From Apophysomyces variabilis (lineage: Eukaryota; Mucoromycota; Mucoromycetes; Mucorales; Mucoraceae), in contig MZZL01000135.1 of assembly GCA_002749535.1 (NCBI GenBank), forward strand, positions 9,296 through 35,018: DNA of 25,723 bases, written 5' to 3'. The first letter of the stretch is position 1. Every line of letters starts with the position of its first letter. Of this stretch, positions 18,328 through 25,723 are shown one piece after another. The notes beneath the pieces are model-generated. The model was not told the DNA's origin. It saw only the letters and a program-made list of their open reading frames with translations, and made no database searches. The translations under genes were made by a program, and so were the position numbers.

Positions 18328-19500
18328 AGAAATAAGTTTTAACTCGGATGGTACGTAGTCCCTTGACATCAATTCACCAGTTTCGTCTTGAAGCACATAT
18401 GATCCTCCTTGTGTGCGATGAATTACAGTGTAAGGACCTTCATACGCAGGGGCTAGCTTGCTTGAGTGAGTTGGAATTCTGACCATGACATGGCTTCCTT
18501 CTGGGATGTCAATTATTACATGGGCATCATCAAATTTATCTTTTTGTGCTTTTGTAATTAAATCAGTTCTTTCTTTTAGCGCGGGGAACATGACATTGGC
18601 CATGTGATCAATTCTTTCCACTAATTGCTCATATGTCATGGGATCAGCTAGTGTAGAGTTTTCATTGTGGTAATCTTGAAATGCATTCATTTTGCATGCA
18701 AACATCAGTGAAAAAGGAGGTGTATTAAGGCGCTTGGAGACTTTGTTATTAAGTGCTAATTGTACACTTGGCAGATAATAGTCCCAATCCTTTCCAGTAC
18801 CTTAAACTGCTTTATGTATTACCTGTACAGAAGACTGTACCCATCGTTTTGCCAATCCATTGGCACGTGGATGATATGGCGTAACAAGTCGATGATCGAT
18901 ACCAGTGCTCTCAGTGAGTTTGCGCATAAAACTGTTTTTGAACTCTGTACCATTGTCTGATTGAATGATACGAGGAAAACCGAAGTCTCCAAAGACTTGG
19001 ACAAAAGCTTTGACGATGGTATCAGATTGTTTATTCGGCAGAGCACGTAAGATGCAAAATCTTGTACATACATCAACCATGACTAAAAGGTAGTTATTAC
19101 CATTGTCAGAAGTTTTGAATGGGCCTCCTAGATCAACTGCCTAGTGATCACCTGGAACATACACATAGATCGGTCTTAATGGATGATAACCTTTATGCAC
19201 TATGTTGTGTTTTTGGCATTGTGGACATGATTTGACATATTCCACTGCATCTTGGAGAATGTTGTTCCAATGGATGCCATCATTGTGGATAGCTTTTACC
19301 ATGTGTTCAGCTCTGAAATGTCTGAGTAGATGCACATGTTCAAGAATTTTTCTCTGTTCTTCTTTAGGTGGTGTTATCCAGTCATTGATGATGGTCTTCT
19401 GTGTTGTTACACGGAATATACGTTGATCTTTTAGTTTGCTAGCAAATTCATTGGATTTGAATTTGTAGTTTTTGAGTGCCTTAAGTATTTTAGCAGATGG
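18328..19500 (-). pseudogene. Ty3-B integrase pseudogene
   Basis: Integrase inserts the cDNA. The N-terminal zinc-binding site is visible: HLLRHF (about 19340-19320) and CPQCQ (about 19230-19215). The catalytic core follows: VDLGGPF with the first Asp (about 19135-19115), QSDNGTEF with the second Asp at 18955-18957, and exactly 35 residues later NGLAKRW. Position 18847-18849 is AAA (Lys), where the family has the third catalytic Glu, so the active site is broken by a G-to-A change. Premature stops are TAG 19141 (Trp site, GDH-stop-AVDL) and TAA 18802 (probable Gln). The SH3-like C-terminus (SHVMVRIPTHSSKLAPAYEG, about 18495-18435) is intact. Confidence 0.9.
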
Positions 19501-19513
19501 TTTTAGTGCCATG

Positions 19514-19525
19514 TTACCCCCCTCT
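19514..19525 (-). other. Second polypurine tract inside pol (candidate central PPT)
   Basis: The minus strand reads AGAGGGGGGTAA, sharing the 11-mer GAGGGGGGTAA with the tract at the 3' LTR. It lies in frame (L-E-G-G-N) in the linker between RNase H and integrase. Central polypurine tracts at a similar place are known from lentiviruses and from Ty1. That it works as one here is inference. Confidence 0.45.
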
Positions 19526-19559
19526 AGCTCTTTAGACGGAGGAAAAAGGCGAGAAAGAG

Positions 19560-21460
19560 TGTCTGGCAAAATATTATCTAAACCAGGTAGATGTACTACA
19601 GTAAACGTGTAATCTAGCAAGATATCGAGCCAATTAATCATCATTGGATTGGCGATTTTTTGCGTGTGTATGTAAGTGAGAGCTTTATGATCTGTATACA
19701 GGGTGAATGGATTACCCCAAAGATATTGGTGAAATTTCTGGAGAGCAAAGACGATGGCAAGTAATTCACGTTTGGTCATGGAGTAGTTTTGTTCAGATTT
19801 GGAAAGAGAACGTGCCATGAAACTGATGTGTCTTGTCTGTTTATCGATCTGCTGGTAAAGAACAGCGCCAATACCATAATTAGAAGCGTCTGTTGCAACG
19901 AAGAAAGATTATGATAAATCAGGGTAGTGCAAGATACGACGGGTGGAGAGCATCTGTTTCAAACTATTGAAATGCTCCAGATGGTGTGCTGTCCATAAAT
20001 CCTGAAGAGGTCCAGCATTGTGCAATGTATCTAATGGAGCAGTCAGTTTTGCTACATTGGGGATATGCTCGTGAAAATAATTGATAACTCCAAGAAATCG
20101 TTGGATGTCATGTCTGGATTTGGGAGTAGGCCAATCAAAAACATTAGTGACTTTGCGAGGATCTAGAGAAGCACCTTGGTCATTAATGCAAAAGCCTAAC
20201 AAGTATACTGATTGTTGTGCAAAATGACATTTGTGTGGATTCAGGATCAAATTGACATTAGTAAGCTTATAGATCACAGCTTGTACATGAGAAATGTGTT
20301 CAGCCATTGTTCTGGAATGAACAATCACATCATCAACAAAAGTTTTCACAAAAGGCATATCGATAAAGATGAGTGCCATAACTCGTTGGAATTTGGCAGA
20401 TAAGGGTTTGAGACTGAAAGGACAACCTTGGAACATGTACTGTAGTCCATTATAAGTGAATGTAGTTTTATGTTGGTCATTCTCATGAATCTTAAATCGA
20501 TGAAAAGCATTTTTAAGGTCCAATGTAGTGAAAATTTTGAAACCGTTGAGTGAATGAAAAATGTCTCAGATGAGTGGTAATGGATATTTATCATCAGGCA
20601 GTAAACAGTTGATGTGCCGGGGATCAAGGCAAGGGCGTTTACCAGTTTTGTTACCATATACGTCTTTTTTGTCTGCCAATGTCAATGGACTATTCCAAGC
20701 AGTATTGACAGGTACACGTATGATTGTACCTTCTTCTAGCCATGTCTTCACCGCCTCATCAATGACAGGCTTTAGCTTAAATAGAATAGGATACTGTCGT
20801 TGATAAGCATATTGTCCTGTGGGAGTCAGCAACTCAACAATAGATTCAGGTACCATGCAAAACGAAGTTTTTGGAATAGCTTCATTTGCTTTGACATATG
20901 GTTGGATTGCAGTCATGAATGTGGCATGCTCCTTGGTGGTCCCAGCAGGAGAGTTGTTTGGTTCTGGGATGTCAATTAATTCATCTGAATTATTGGAATT
21001 TTGCTTGGAATCATCCCATTTAGTAGCTAAACCGATTAAGGCAATGCCTAGTTTGGGCATGATGTCAAATCCCAGAAGTACATCTGTTCCTTGAGGAAGA
21101 TCCATAATCTCAAAAGAATGGGAAACAACACGTTTATTGTATTGAATTTGTAATGGTTTAGTAATACCGATTCTATCAGTATAATGTCCGCGACTAGCAA
21201 AGTTAAGTTGTCCTTTAACAGGGATTTTTTCCCAAGACTTTTTATTACACAAATCTAAACTAATGGCTGAAAATTCAGCACCAGTGTCAACCAAGCCAGT
21301 TATATGCTCATCCTGAATAATAATAGGAGTTGTGAGTGAGAATGGATTGGAAATTTGTGGTTCTCTTTTGCTGTGTCTGCAAGACTTACCTGAATTGCTG
21401 GCTTGGATCTCAAGATCGGTCATCACCTGATCCAAGTTCTCAATGTCATCAGCTGGGTGT
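19560..21460 (-). pseudogene. Ty3-B protease, reverse transcriptase and RNase H (pseudogene)
   Basis: The protease has an intact active site, LVDTGAEFSAI (Asp at 21286-21288), with the flap-side LLGFDIMPKLGIALIG near 21080-21030. Reverse transcriptase runs from about 20760 (EEGTIIRVP) through TLDLKNAFHRF (first catalytic Asp, about 20530-20495), GCPFSLKPLSAKFQR, and FVDDVIVHS (about 20340-20315) carrying the F-V-D-D version of the Y-x-D-D box. RNase H shows ATDASNYGIGAVLY (about 19890-19850), KRELLAIVFALQKF and YTDHKAL, so its D, E and D residues are all present. Stops are TGA 20566 (in PLI-stop-DIF, probably Arg CGA) and TAA 19909 (DLS-stop-SFF). Without them the enzyme would look complete. 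Confidence 0.92.
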
Positions 21461-21473
21461 ACAAAATCTGTGC

Positions 21474-22782
21474 GTATGACAGCTCGCACAGTGTTGTTCG
21501 TCGTTCTTTCTCTTTCAGCTTTCTTGTAGTCATGGTATTCTTTGCACCAGTGTCCGGGTGCACGAGGACGTCTACAGTAAATGCAGTCAGCCTTCTCCTT
21601 CTCCTTTTCTTGCACACGTAGCTTGCATTCCATGGTGGAATGGTGAGCCTTGGGACTGTGGAAGTCACAACCAACAACTTGGTGTCGAGGTGAGGAGGAC
21701 TTTGACAAACTTGTTGAATGTTTCATTTTGTGACGACTTGGACCTGAGTGGGAATGAATTTCGCCATTGTCATTCTCCAGGTGTTGGTACAATCGTTTGT
21801 GTACTGAAATGGCATGTGCGACTTCCAGCACTGATTCCATCATTTGCAGTAGTTTTTTACCAAATCTACTATGCCAGGCTACTTAAACGTTTTTGCAGAT
21901 GTTGGGCAGCAATGAGGCCAGGAAACGAAGAGCTAAACCTTGACCATCAGCAATGCCGCCTGCATGGTATGCCTTTTGGAATCGAGTGCCATAATCCATG
22001 ATGGTTTCGTTTTTACGCATGAGCATAGTGTATGCTTCAGTTGCCATAGCAATCATGCGGTCTGGTGATTCAAACTGTTGCTGGAAGATCTTGCGTGCCT
22101 GGTTCTAGGTATAGTTGTGGTTGGCAAGGTTTGACTCAAACCAGGGATTGTAGTCGTGATGAATGGCCATGTCAAGCCATTTCTTCCAATCTTAGTCCAG
22201 GTCAACGTCCATAGCTTTAAGAACCTTTTGAAACGTATGCAAGAAGTGCTCTACAGAATCAAACACCTCCTGTTTGGGACGCCAGATTTGGGAACCACAA
22301 ACTTGAAAAATGGGAATATCTCGGTATGAAATATGAGGTGACACCTTAGACACAGTATGCATTGCTTGAACTACAGAACCAGTGCTTGAAGTGGAACGTT
22401 CATCATCCAGCAATGTATGGAACTGCTGCAGGATGGCCTTTGTGTTTTGAATATCGCTGAGAAGGGTCTTAAGCAATTCAGGACCAGCAGAGGTAAGCAC
22501 TTCACGGTAATGAGCGATCAGTGCATTGTACTTGCTTTGGTAATGATTTATCATCAAGTGCAAGTTGGCTTCAGGATCAGCGTGAGCAGAGGACGCTGTA
22601 CCATGAAGGTTGATTTGCTTCTTTGAAGAAGCAGGAGCCAGAATGTCGCCCTAGACATCTTCCATAGCAGTAGAAATGTCACCATTAGCCAGGAAAACTT
22701 GCAGAATGGCCGAGATAGTAGATGAGTCCTCATGGATAGGATCAACGGTAGGAGAAACAACAGGGGAAGATTGGATAGACAT
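21474..22782 (-). pseudogene. Ty3-B Gag pseudogene
   Basis: It starts at ATG 22780-22782, 54 nt after the 5' LTR, in the same frame as Pol. The N-terminal half shows the Ty3 capsid pattern: SVEHFLHTFQKVLKAMDVD (about 22260-22200), KKWLDMAI and FQKAYHAGG. The C-terminal part is basic and His/Ser-rich and has two Cys/His clusters: GCDFHSPKAHHSTMEC (about 21670-21620) and CIYCRRPRAPGHWC (about 21585-21544). Both deviate from the C-x2-C-x4-H-x4-C norm, by longer spacing or by His for Cys. In-frame stops are TAG 22651, TAA 22192, TAG 22105 and TAA 21883, all at likely Gln or Trp codons. There is no frameshift. Confidence 0.87.
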
Positions 22783-22836
22783 AATAAAGGTGGTAGAGGG
22801 TGTCAGAAAAAAAAAAAGAGTATTCAAAGTAAAAAA

Positions 22837-23284
22837 TGAAGTATTTAAGAGAGAAATAAAGATAAAGGGATCAGAAGGATACTTTGAGACTCTTGGATAT
22901 CGTTTTATTCAAAAGTCCAATTACTGGTTTTAACAATCTCTACTACTAATATTTATACTGTCTGGATGCTTAGTCAGATATCTTATTAATCAGAGGATGC
23001 GTAAGCTCTGAGTAATCATGGTGGATTGATAATGATTGATAATGAGTGCTTGTCAAGATATTATTGTCTATCTGAGTTTGAATAAGAGAATTCAGAGATG
23101 ATGACAAATCACTGTGTTCCTGCTAAGATTGTAATCATTGTACTTGTCTTGTCACACCAATTATAAGATAGAGAGACTATACCAGAAGTTTGTATAAGAC
23201 CGCAATGATTGCTTTATTAGAGGAAACAAGGTGATAAGTGAATGTGTATGATCGTTATATAATAAAAATATATCAAATACAACA
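22837..23284 (-). repeat. Ty3-B 5' LTR
   Basis: This is the upstream LTR in transcript sense and would drive expression. An AT-rich TATA-like stretch lies near the start (minus strand ATTATATAACG, about 23260-23250) and an AATAAAG follows near 23215. It is 448 bp, TG...CA. The inner flank is a T-rich leader without the TGG that begins an ordinary tRNA-primed binding site. Confidence 0.95.
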
Positions 23285-23289
23285 AAATT

Positions 23290-23590
23290 AATGCTGCTAA
23301 TTTATATATCTCATTTCCATTGTGGTCGTGCTTTTGTAGTATATCTAATTATTCATTGTAAAACAGCTTTAATGATACAGTTTTTAAATGACGTTTAAAT
23401 TTTTGTAAGCCTAATTATTTGCTTTTTATATATAGCTACAACATAAATTTGAGTCAGTTTTCATTTGTATTGTTAAAGGATCGATAGAAAGATAAGCAAA
23501 TGCAGGAGTAGTTTCTATTAGAATATGCACTAAAATAAAAGATTTTATAAGAGACAGCTAATGATATAATATATGATTAGATTAAAAGAT
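23290..23590. other. CACTA2 interior right of Ty3-B; no gene seen
   Basis: AT-rich DNA between the Ty3-B target duplication and the CACTA2 right-hand repeat cluster. No coding frame or RNA gene was seen. Confidence 0.45.
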
Positions 23591-23599
23591 ATGAATAAA

Positions 23600-23954
23600 G
23601 TTCATATTTTAGTGACATTTTAGTGTCTTTTTTAATGTTTTTTTGACCAGCAGAAAAGTACCTAAAACATATATTTTAGTAATATTCTAGTGTCTTTTTA
23701 GTGGGACTTTTGACTGGTACAAAAGTACCTAAAATAAATGTTTTAGTAACATTCTAATGTTTTTTTAGTATCTTTTTAAGCAAATGAAAAAGTCACTAAA
23801 ACAAATGTTCTAGTATACTAGAATATGCCTTTTAGGATCCTAAAACAAAAGTTTTAGTATTCCTAAAATGTTACTAAAATGTACCTAAAACATCAAATTT
23901 TAGTGGCATTTTAGTAACATTATAGTTTACTAAAACAGAGTGTTCTATCCAGTG
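23600..23954. repeat. CACTA2 right subterminal array and terminal repeat
   Basis: TTTTAGTAACATT, TCTAGTGTCTTTTT and the reverse complements AATGTTACTAAAA and TACCTAAAAC recur about fifteen times in both orientations, ending TCCAGTG at 23954. The last 64 bp are the inverted partner of 15911-15974. The array is strongly self-complementary. Confidence 0.7.
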
Positions 23955-24049
23955 TATATTCATTTTAGTTTTAGTTTTCTTTTTTTTTCTCTCTCTCTTT
24001 TTACTTTTCCTTGAATATAATTGCTAAAATACTATTTGATAAAGTCAGT

Positions 24050-24908
24050 TCAACAAACAATATAGTCTCATTAAAAAGACATGCAAGTACTCTAACTGAT
24101 AACATGCATAACATTACTTTTTCTAAATTCTTTACATCAACAAGTGCTGCAAAAAGACAAAAACAAACAACAAGCATTGTTTAGAAGTTTTTTAGAAAAG
24201 TCAAATAGACAAATAAAACTAAATATACTAAATATATTTTATATAAGAGATATACTTATGATTACTAACATGCTCTTAGGTTTTTACAAAAGCAATTAGC
24301 AAAAATAAAAATTTCTTCATCAAGTGTCATAATGGCAGTATAAAACAATCACTACTATATTTATAAATAAAGTATTATAGCAAGTATAGTATTATGAAGA
24401 GAGAGCCTATGAAAGGCCTTGATAAGTACTTTGTCAGATAGATTAGATTGCAGATAGGTTTAATAATAGACTTACCAATTTTTATATTAGTTTATTACAA
24501 AGACCATTTGACCAAAATGACTTCTGTAAAAAGCTTGCTGAGTGGGTTATTGCCAATGACTAGCTCTTCTTTAAGGTTGAATTTGTACACTTCCATAATT
24601 TTGTTTAAATGTTGCAACCTGCTGCTGCTATTGTCTCTGGGAAAACTATTCATAATAACATTATTCAGAACTTTGAGGAAGGTCAGGCACTGTTGAAAAA
24701 GAGACTAAATATAAGTTTATTTCTTTTAATGAGCTATAATATTAAATTTCATCTAGGATCTAGATGCAAAAATATTAATCACGCTTGATGTCTGGACCTT
24801 ACCAAACTATCATTCTTTTCTGAGAGTAACAAGTTACTTTGTCAATGAAAACTAGGAACTTTAAGATGTCTTGCTAGATTTTATTCCAATGATTGGCATA
24901 TATATAGG
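24050..24908 (+). pseudogene. hAT5: plus-strand hAT transposase fragment, cut by hAT4
   Basis: A BED-finger-like tail, STLTDNMHNITFSKFF, lies at about 24087-24137. Later, EWVIAND-stop-LFFKVEF (about 24539-24585) and MLQPAAAIVSGKTIHNNIIQ (24608-24667) carry the hAT N-terminal pattern. A probable intron ends at the AG near 24757. Then ITLDVWTLPNYHSFLRVTSY (about 24776-24836) gives the first catalytic Asp and the W-T motif, followed by VNEN-stop-EL-stop-DVLLDF and PMIGIYIG, where hAT4 begins at 24909. The stops are TAG and TAA at expected Trp and Gln codons. This is a different hAT family from hAT1 to hAT4 and on the opposite strand. The rest should lie beyond the window. Confidence 0.72.
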
Positions 24909-25723
24909 TAGGGATCTTCACAGGTCGGGTCGGGTCAAGTTGAAGGTCAACCCATATCTGATCCGTTTATAAATGGATAACCCATATCCAACCTGTTTAT
25001 ATAAGGTGGATTGACAGGTTGGGTATGGGTCAACCAATAGTATTTAAGGATACGAATATGGTTAAGCACTTTGACGTTTGTGTAATAAAAAGTACGTTGT
25101 AAAACGCAGCAATAGTTTATTTGTAGCCTTGCAAAATATAGCAGAAACAAGTAAGGAAAAAAGAAGGGAATTTTTTTTGTGAATTAAAGTGGTAATGTCA
25201 TATGATGGTATGATGTTGTAATGGTGCAATGGCATCTGTTGAAAGGACGGTCAAAGTAAAAGAAGTGTATTTATTTTCCAACAAAGGTTTTAAAGCAAGG
25301 CATAAGAGAGAAAGGTGTCAAAGTAAAAATAAAAGCAAAGGGGACAGAATTTTTTGGGGACTGTAAAAAGCTTTCTTGTTTTATTTTTCTTTACAAAAAC
25401 TTTTTTCTTGGCCGTTTAACGCCTTTTGCCAAGAGTCAACCAACACTAGTTGCTGAAGTGATTCCTGCGACAAACGATTGCGTTCAAATGGTATAAAAAA
25501 CTTTGCTCGTGAAAAGCATCGTTCTGATGGTGCTGATGTTGCTGGCACTGCTAGGTATCGTAACGCCATTTCAGACAACTCTTTCCACTGCGTGCTATGA
25601 CTCTTCCAGTACTCCAGTGCTTGCGTTGATTCTGCAAACGTCCCTTCTGCAATGTACTCACTCAACTGATCGCTGGGCGCCTTTGGCTTGAACAATTGAA
25701 TCTTCTTTTGCAGCATTTCGTTT
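24909..25723 (-). mobile_element. hAT4: second copy of the hAT1 family, left part only
   Basis: It starts TAGGGATCTTCACAGGTCGG at 24909 with GGGTCA/CAACCCATATC subterminal words to about 25040. From 25343 to the window end it aligns base for base with 1-381 (381 bp, no indels, 13 differences, all transitions). The 8 bases before the terminus (TATATAGG) are the expected target duplication; the partner is outside. It interrupts hAT5. Confidence 0.87.
25381..25723 (-). CDS. hAT4 transposase, C-terminal part (partial, open)
   Basis: This is the C-terminal 113 codons or so of a hAT transposase, stop at 25381-25383, running off the window. It carries the whole hATC dimerisation domain: ALEYWKSHSTQWKELSEMAL, then YLAVPATSAPSERCFSRAKF and the NRLSQESLQQLVLVDSW tail. 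Unlike hAT1 it has Trp in ALEYW where hAT1 has a TAG (264-266), so this copy is less damaged. Whether the rest of the gene is intact cannot be seen. Confidence 0.85.
   Translation of the reverse strand, partial: NEMLQKKIQLFKPKAPSDQLSEYIAEGTFAESTQALEYWKSHSTQWKELSEMALRYLAVPATSAPSERCFSRAKFFIPFERNRLSQESLQQLVLVDSWQKALNGQEKSFCKEK

Larger units (their letters stand above)
17369..23284 (-). mobile_element. Ty3-B: complete Ty3/gypsy chromovirus, 5,916 bp
   Basis: It is bounded by two 448-bp direct repeats (17369-17816 and 22837-23284), each TG...CA, and flanked by a perfect 5-bp target duplication AAATT (17364-17368 and 23285-23289). On the minus strand the order is 5' LTR, 54-nt leader, gag, protease, reverse transcriptase, RNase H, integrase, chromodomain, polypurine tract, 3' LTR, which is the Ty3/gypsy chromovirus order. 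Gag and Pol share one reading frame over about 4.85 kb, broken only by stop codons. The 98.7% LTR identity marks a fairly recent insertion. It sits inside CACTA2. Several changes leave it unable to move on its own. Confidence 0.95.
15911..23954. mobile_element. CACTA2: degenerate CACTA-type element split by Ty3-B
   Basis: The left end reads CATTGCGCTC at 15911. The right end, read inward on the minus strand, starts CACTGGATAG at 23954. The two ends align over about 64 bp, including GTTTTAGTAA, CTAAAATG and CACTARAATTT in the same order. The 3-bp flanks are TAT (15908-15910) and TAT (23955-23957). CACTG/CATTG termini with a 3-bp duplication fit CACTA/EnSpm; the left T is a C-to-T change. Without Ty3-B the element is about 2.1 kb. 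It has no recognisable transposase, only one short relic frame (16848-16627). Its family differs from CACTA1 because the subterminal words differ. Confidence 0.7.

Noticed and set aside
17935..22782. Stop-codon reassignment, since long frames continue through TAG and TAA.
   Set aside because: All three stop types occur inside frames, and they replace Trp, Gln and Arg. No single reassignment fits, and hAT4 shows plain Trp where hAT1 has TAG.
24448..24696. 82-codon plus-strand open stretch.
   Set aside because: It overlaps the hAT5 coding trace in a different frame; the motif-bearing frame is the one with stops.
1..25723. A circular molecule or a terminally redundant genome, because both ends carry the same 381 bp.
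   Set aside because: The two copies differ at 13 positions, and each belongs to a hAT element with its own flanks (hAT1 in Ty3-A, hAT4 in hAT5). Dispersed repeats explain it.

Overview
The window looks like a repeat-only stretch of an AT-rich eukaryotic genome, most probably a fungus. The evidence is a chromodomain-bearing Ty3/gypsy (chromovirus) retrotransposon, BED-finger hAT transposases with a short GT-AG intron of about 55 nt, CACTA-type elements and a eukaryotic tRNA-Asp. An early-diverging (Mucoromycota-like) fungus would fit, but the sequence alone does not settle it. I see no intact protein-coding host gene. The only likely host gene is tRNA-Asp(GTC) at 7378-7449.

Layout. (A) 1-7351 is a three-level nest. 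A minus-strand Ty3/gypsy copy (Ty3-A, 4762-about 7351) is cut in its reverse transcriptase by a hAT element (hAT1, window start to 4761), which is itself cut by a 1,367-bp non-autonomous CACTA-type element (CACTA1, 2204-3570, 3-bp target duplication ATA). (B) 7378-7449 is the tRNA. (C) 7450-14948 is an older hAT (hAT3), split inside its transposase by a complete hAT (hAT2, 8066-11905) with a perfect 8-bp duplication ATCTATAT. (D) 14949-15910 is AT-rich and has no recognisable gene. (E) 15911-23954 is a degenerate CACTA-type element (CACTA2, duplication TAT) holding a complete Ty3/gypsy chromovirus (Ty3-B, 17369-23284) with 448-bp LTRs and a 5-bp duplication AAATT. (F) 23955-24908 is a decayed plus-strand hAT fragment (hAT5), cut by another copy of the hAT1 family (hAT4, 24909 to window end).

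Nothing here works as a pathway. The unifying theme is transposons landing in transposons and being inactivated by point mutation. Damage to the coding regions is almost purely nonsense and missense, explainable by C-to-T changes on one strand or the other, with essentially no frameshifts. The two hAT1-family copies differ at 13 of 381 positions, all transitions and all at CpG or CpA dinucleotides. The two LTRs of Ty3-B differ at 6 of 448 positions, all transitions. This points to cytosine-methylation decay or a RIP-like genome defence acting on repeats.

The window begins and ends inside the same hAT family, as expected of an assembly contig broken at repeats.
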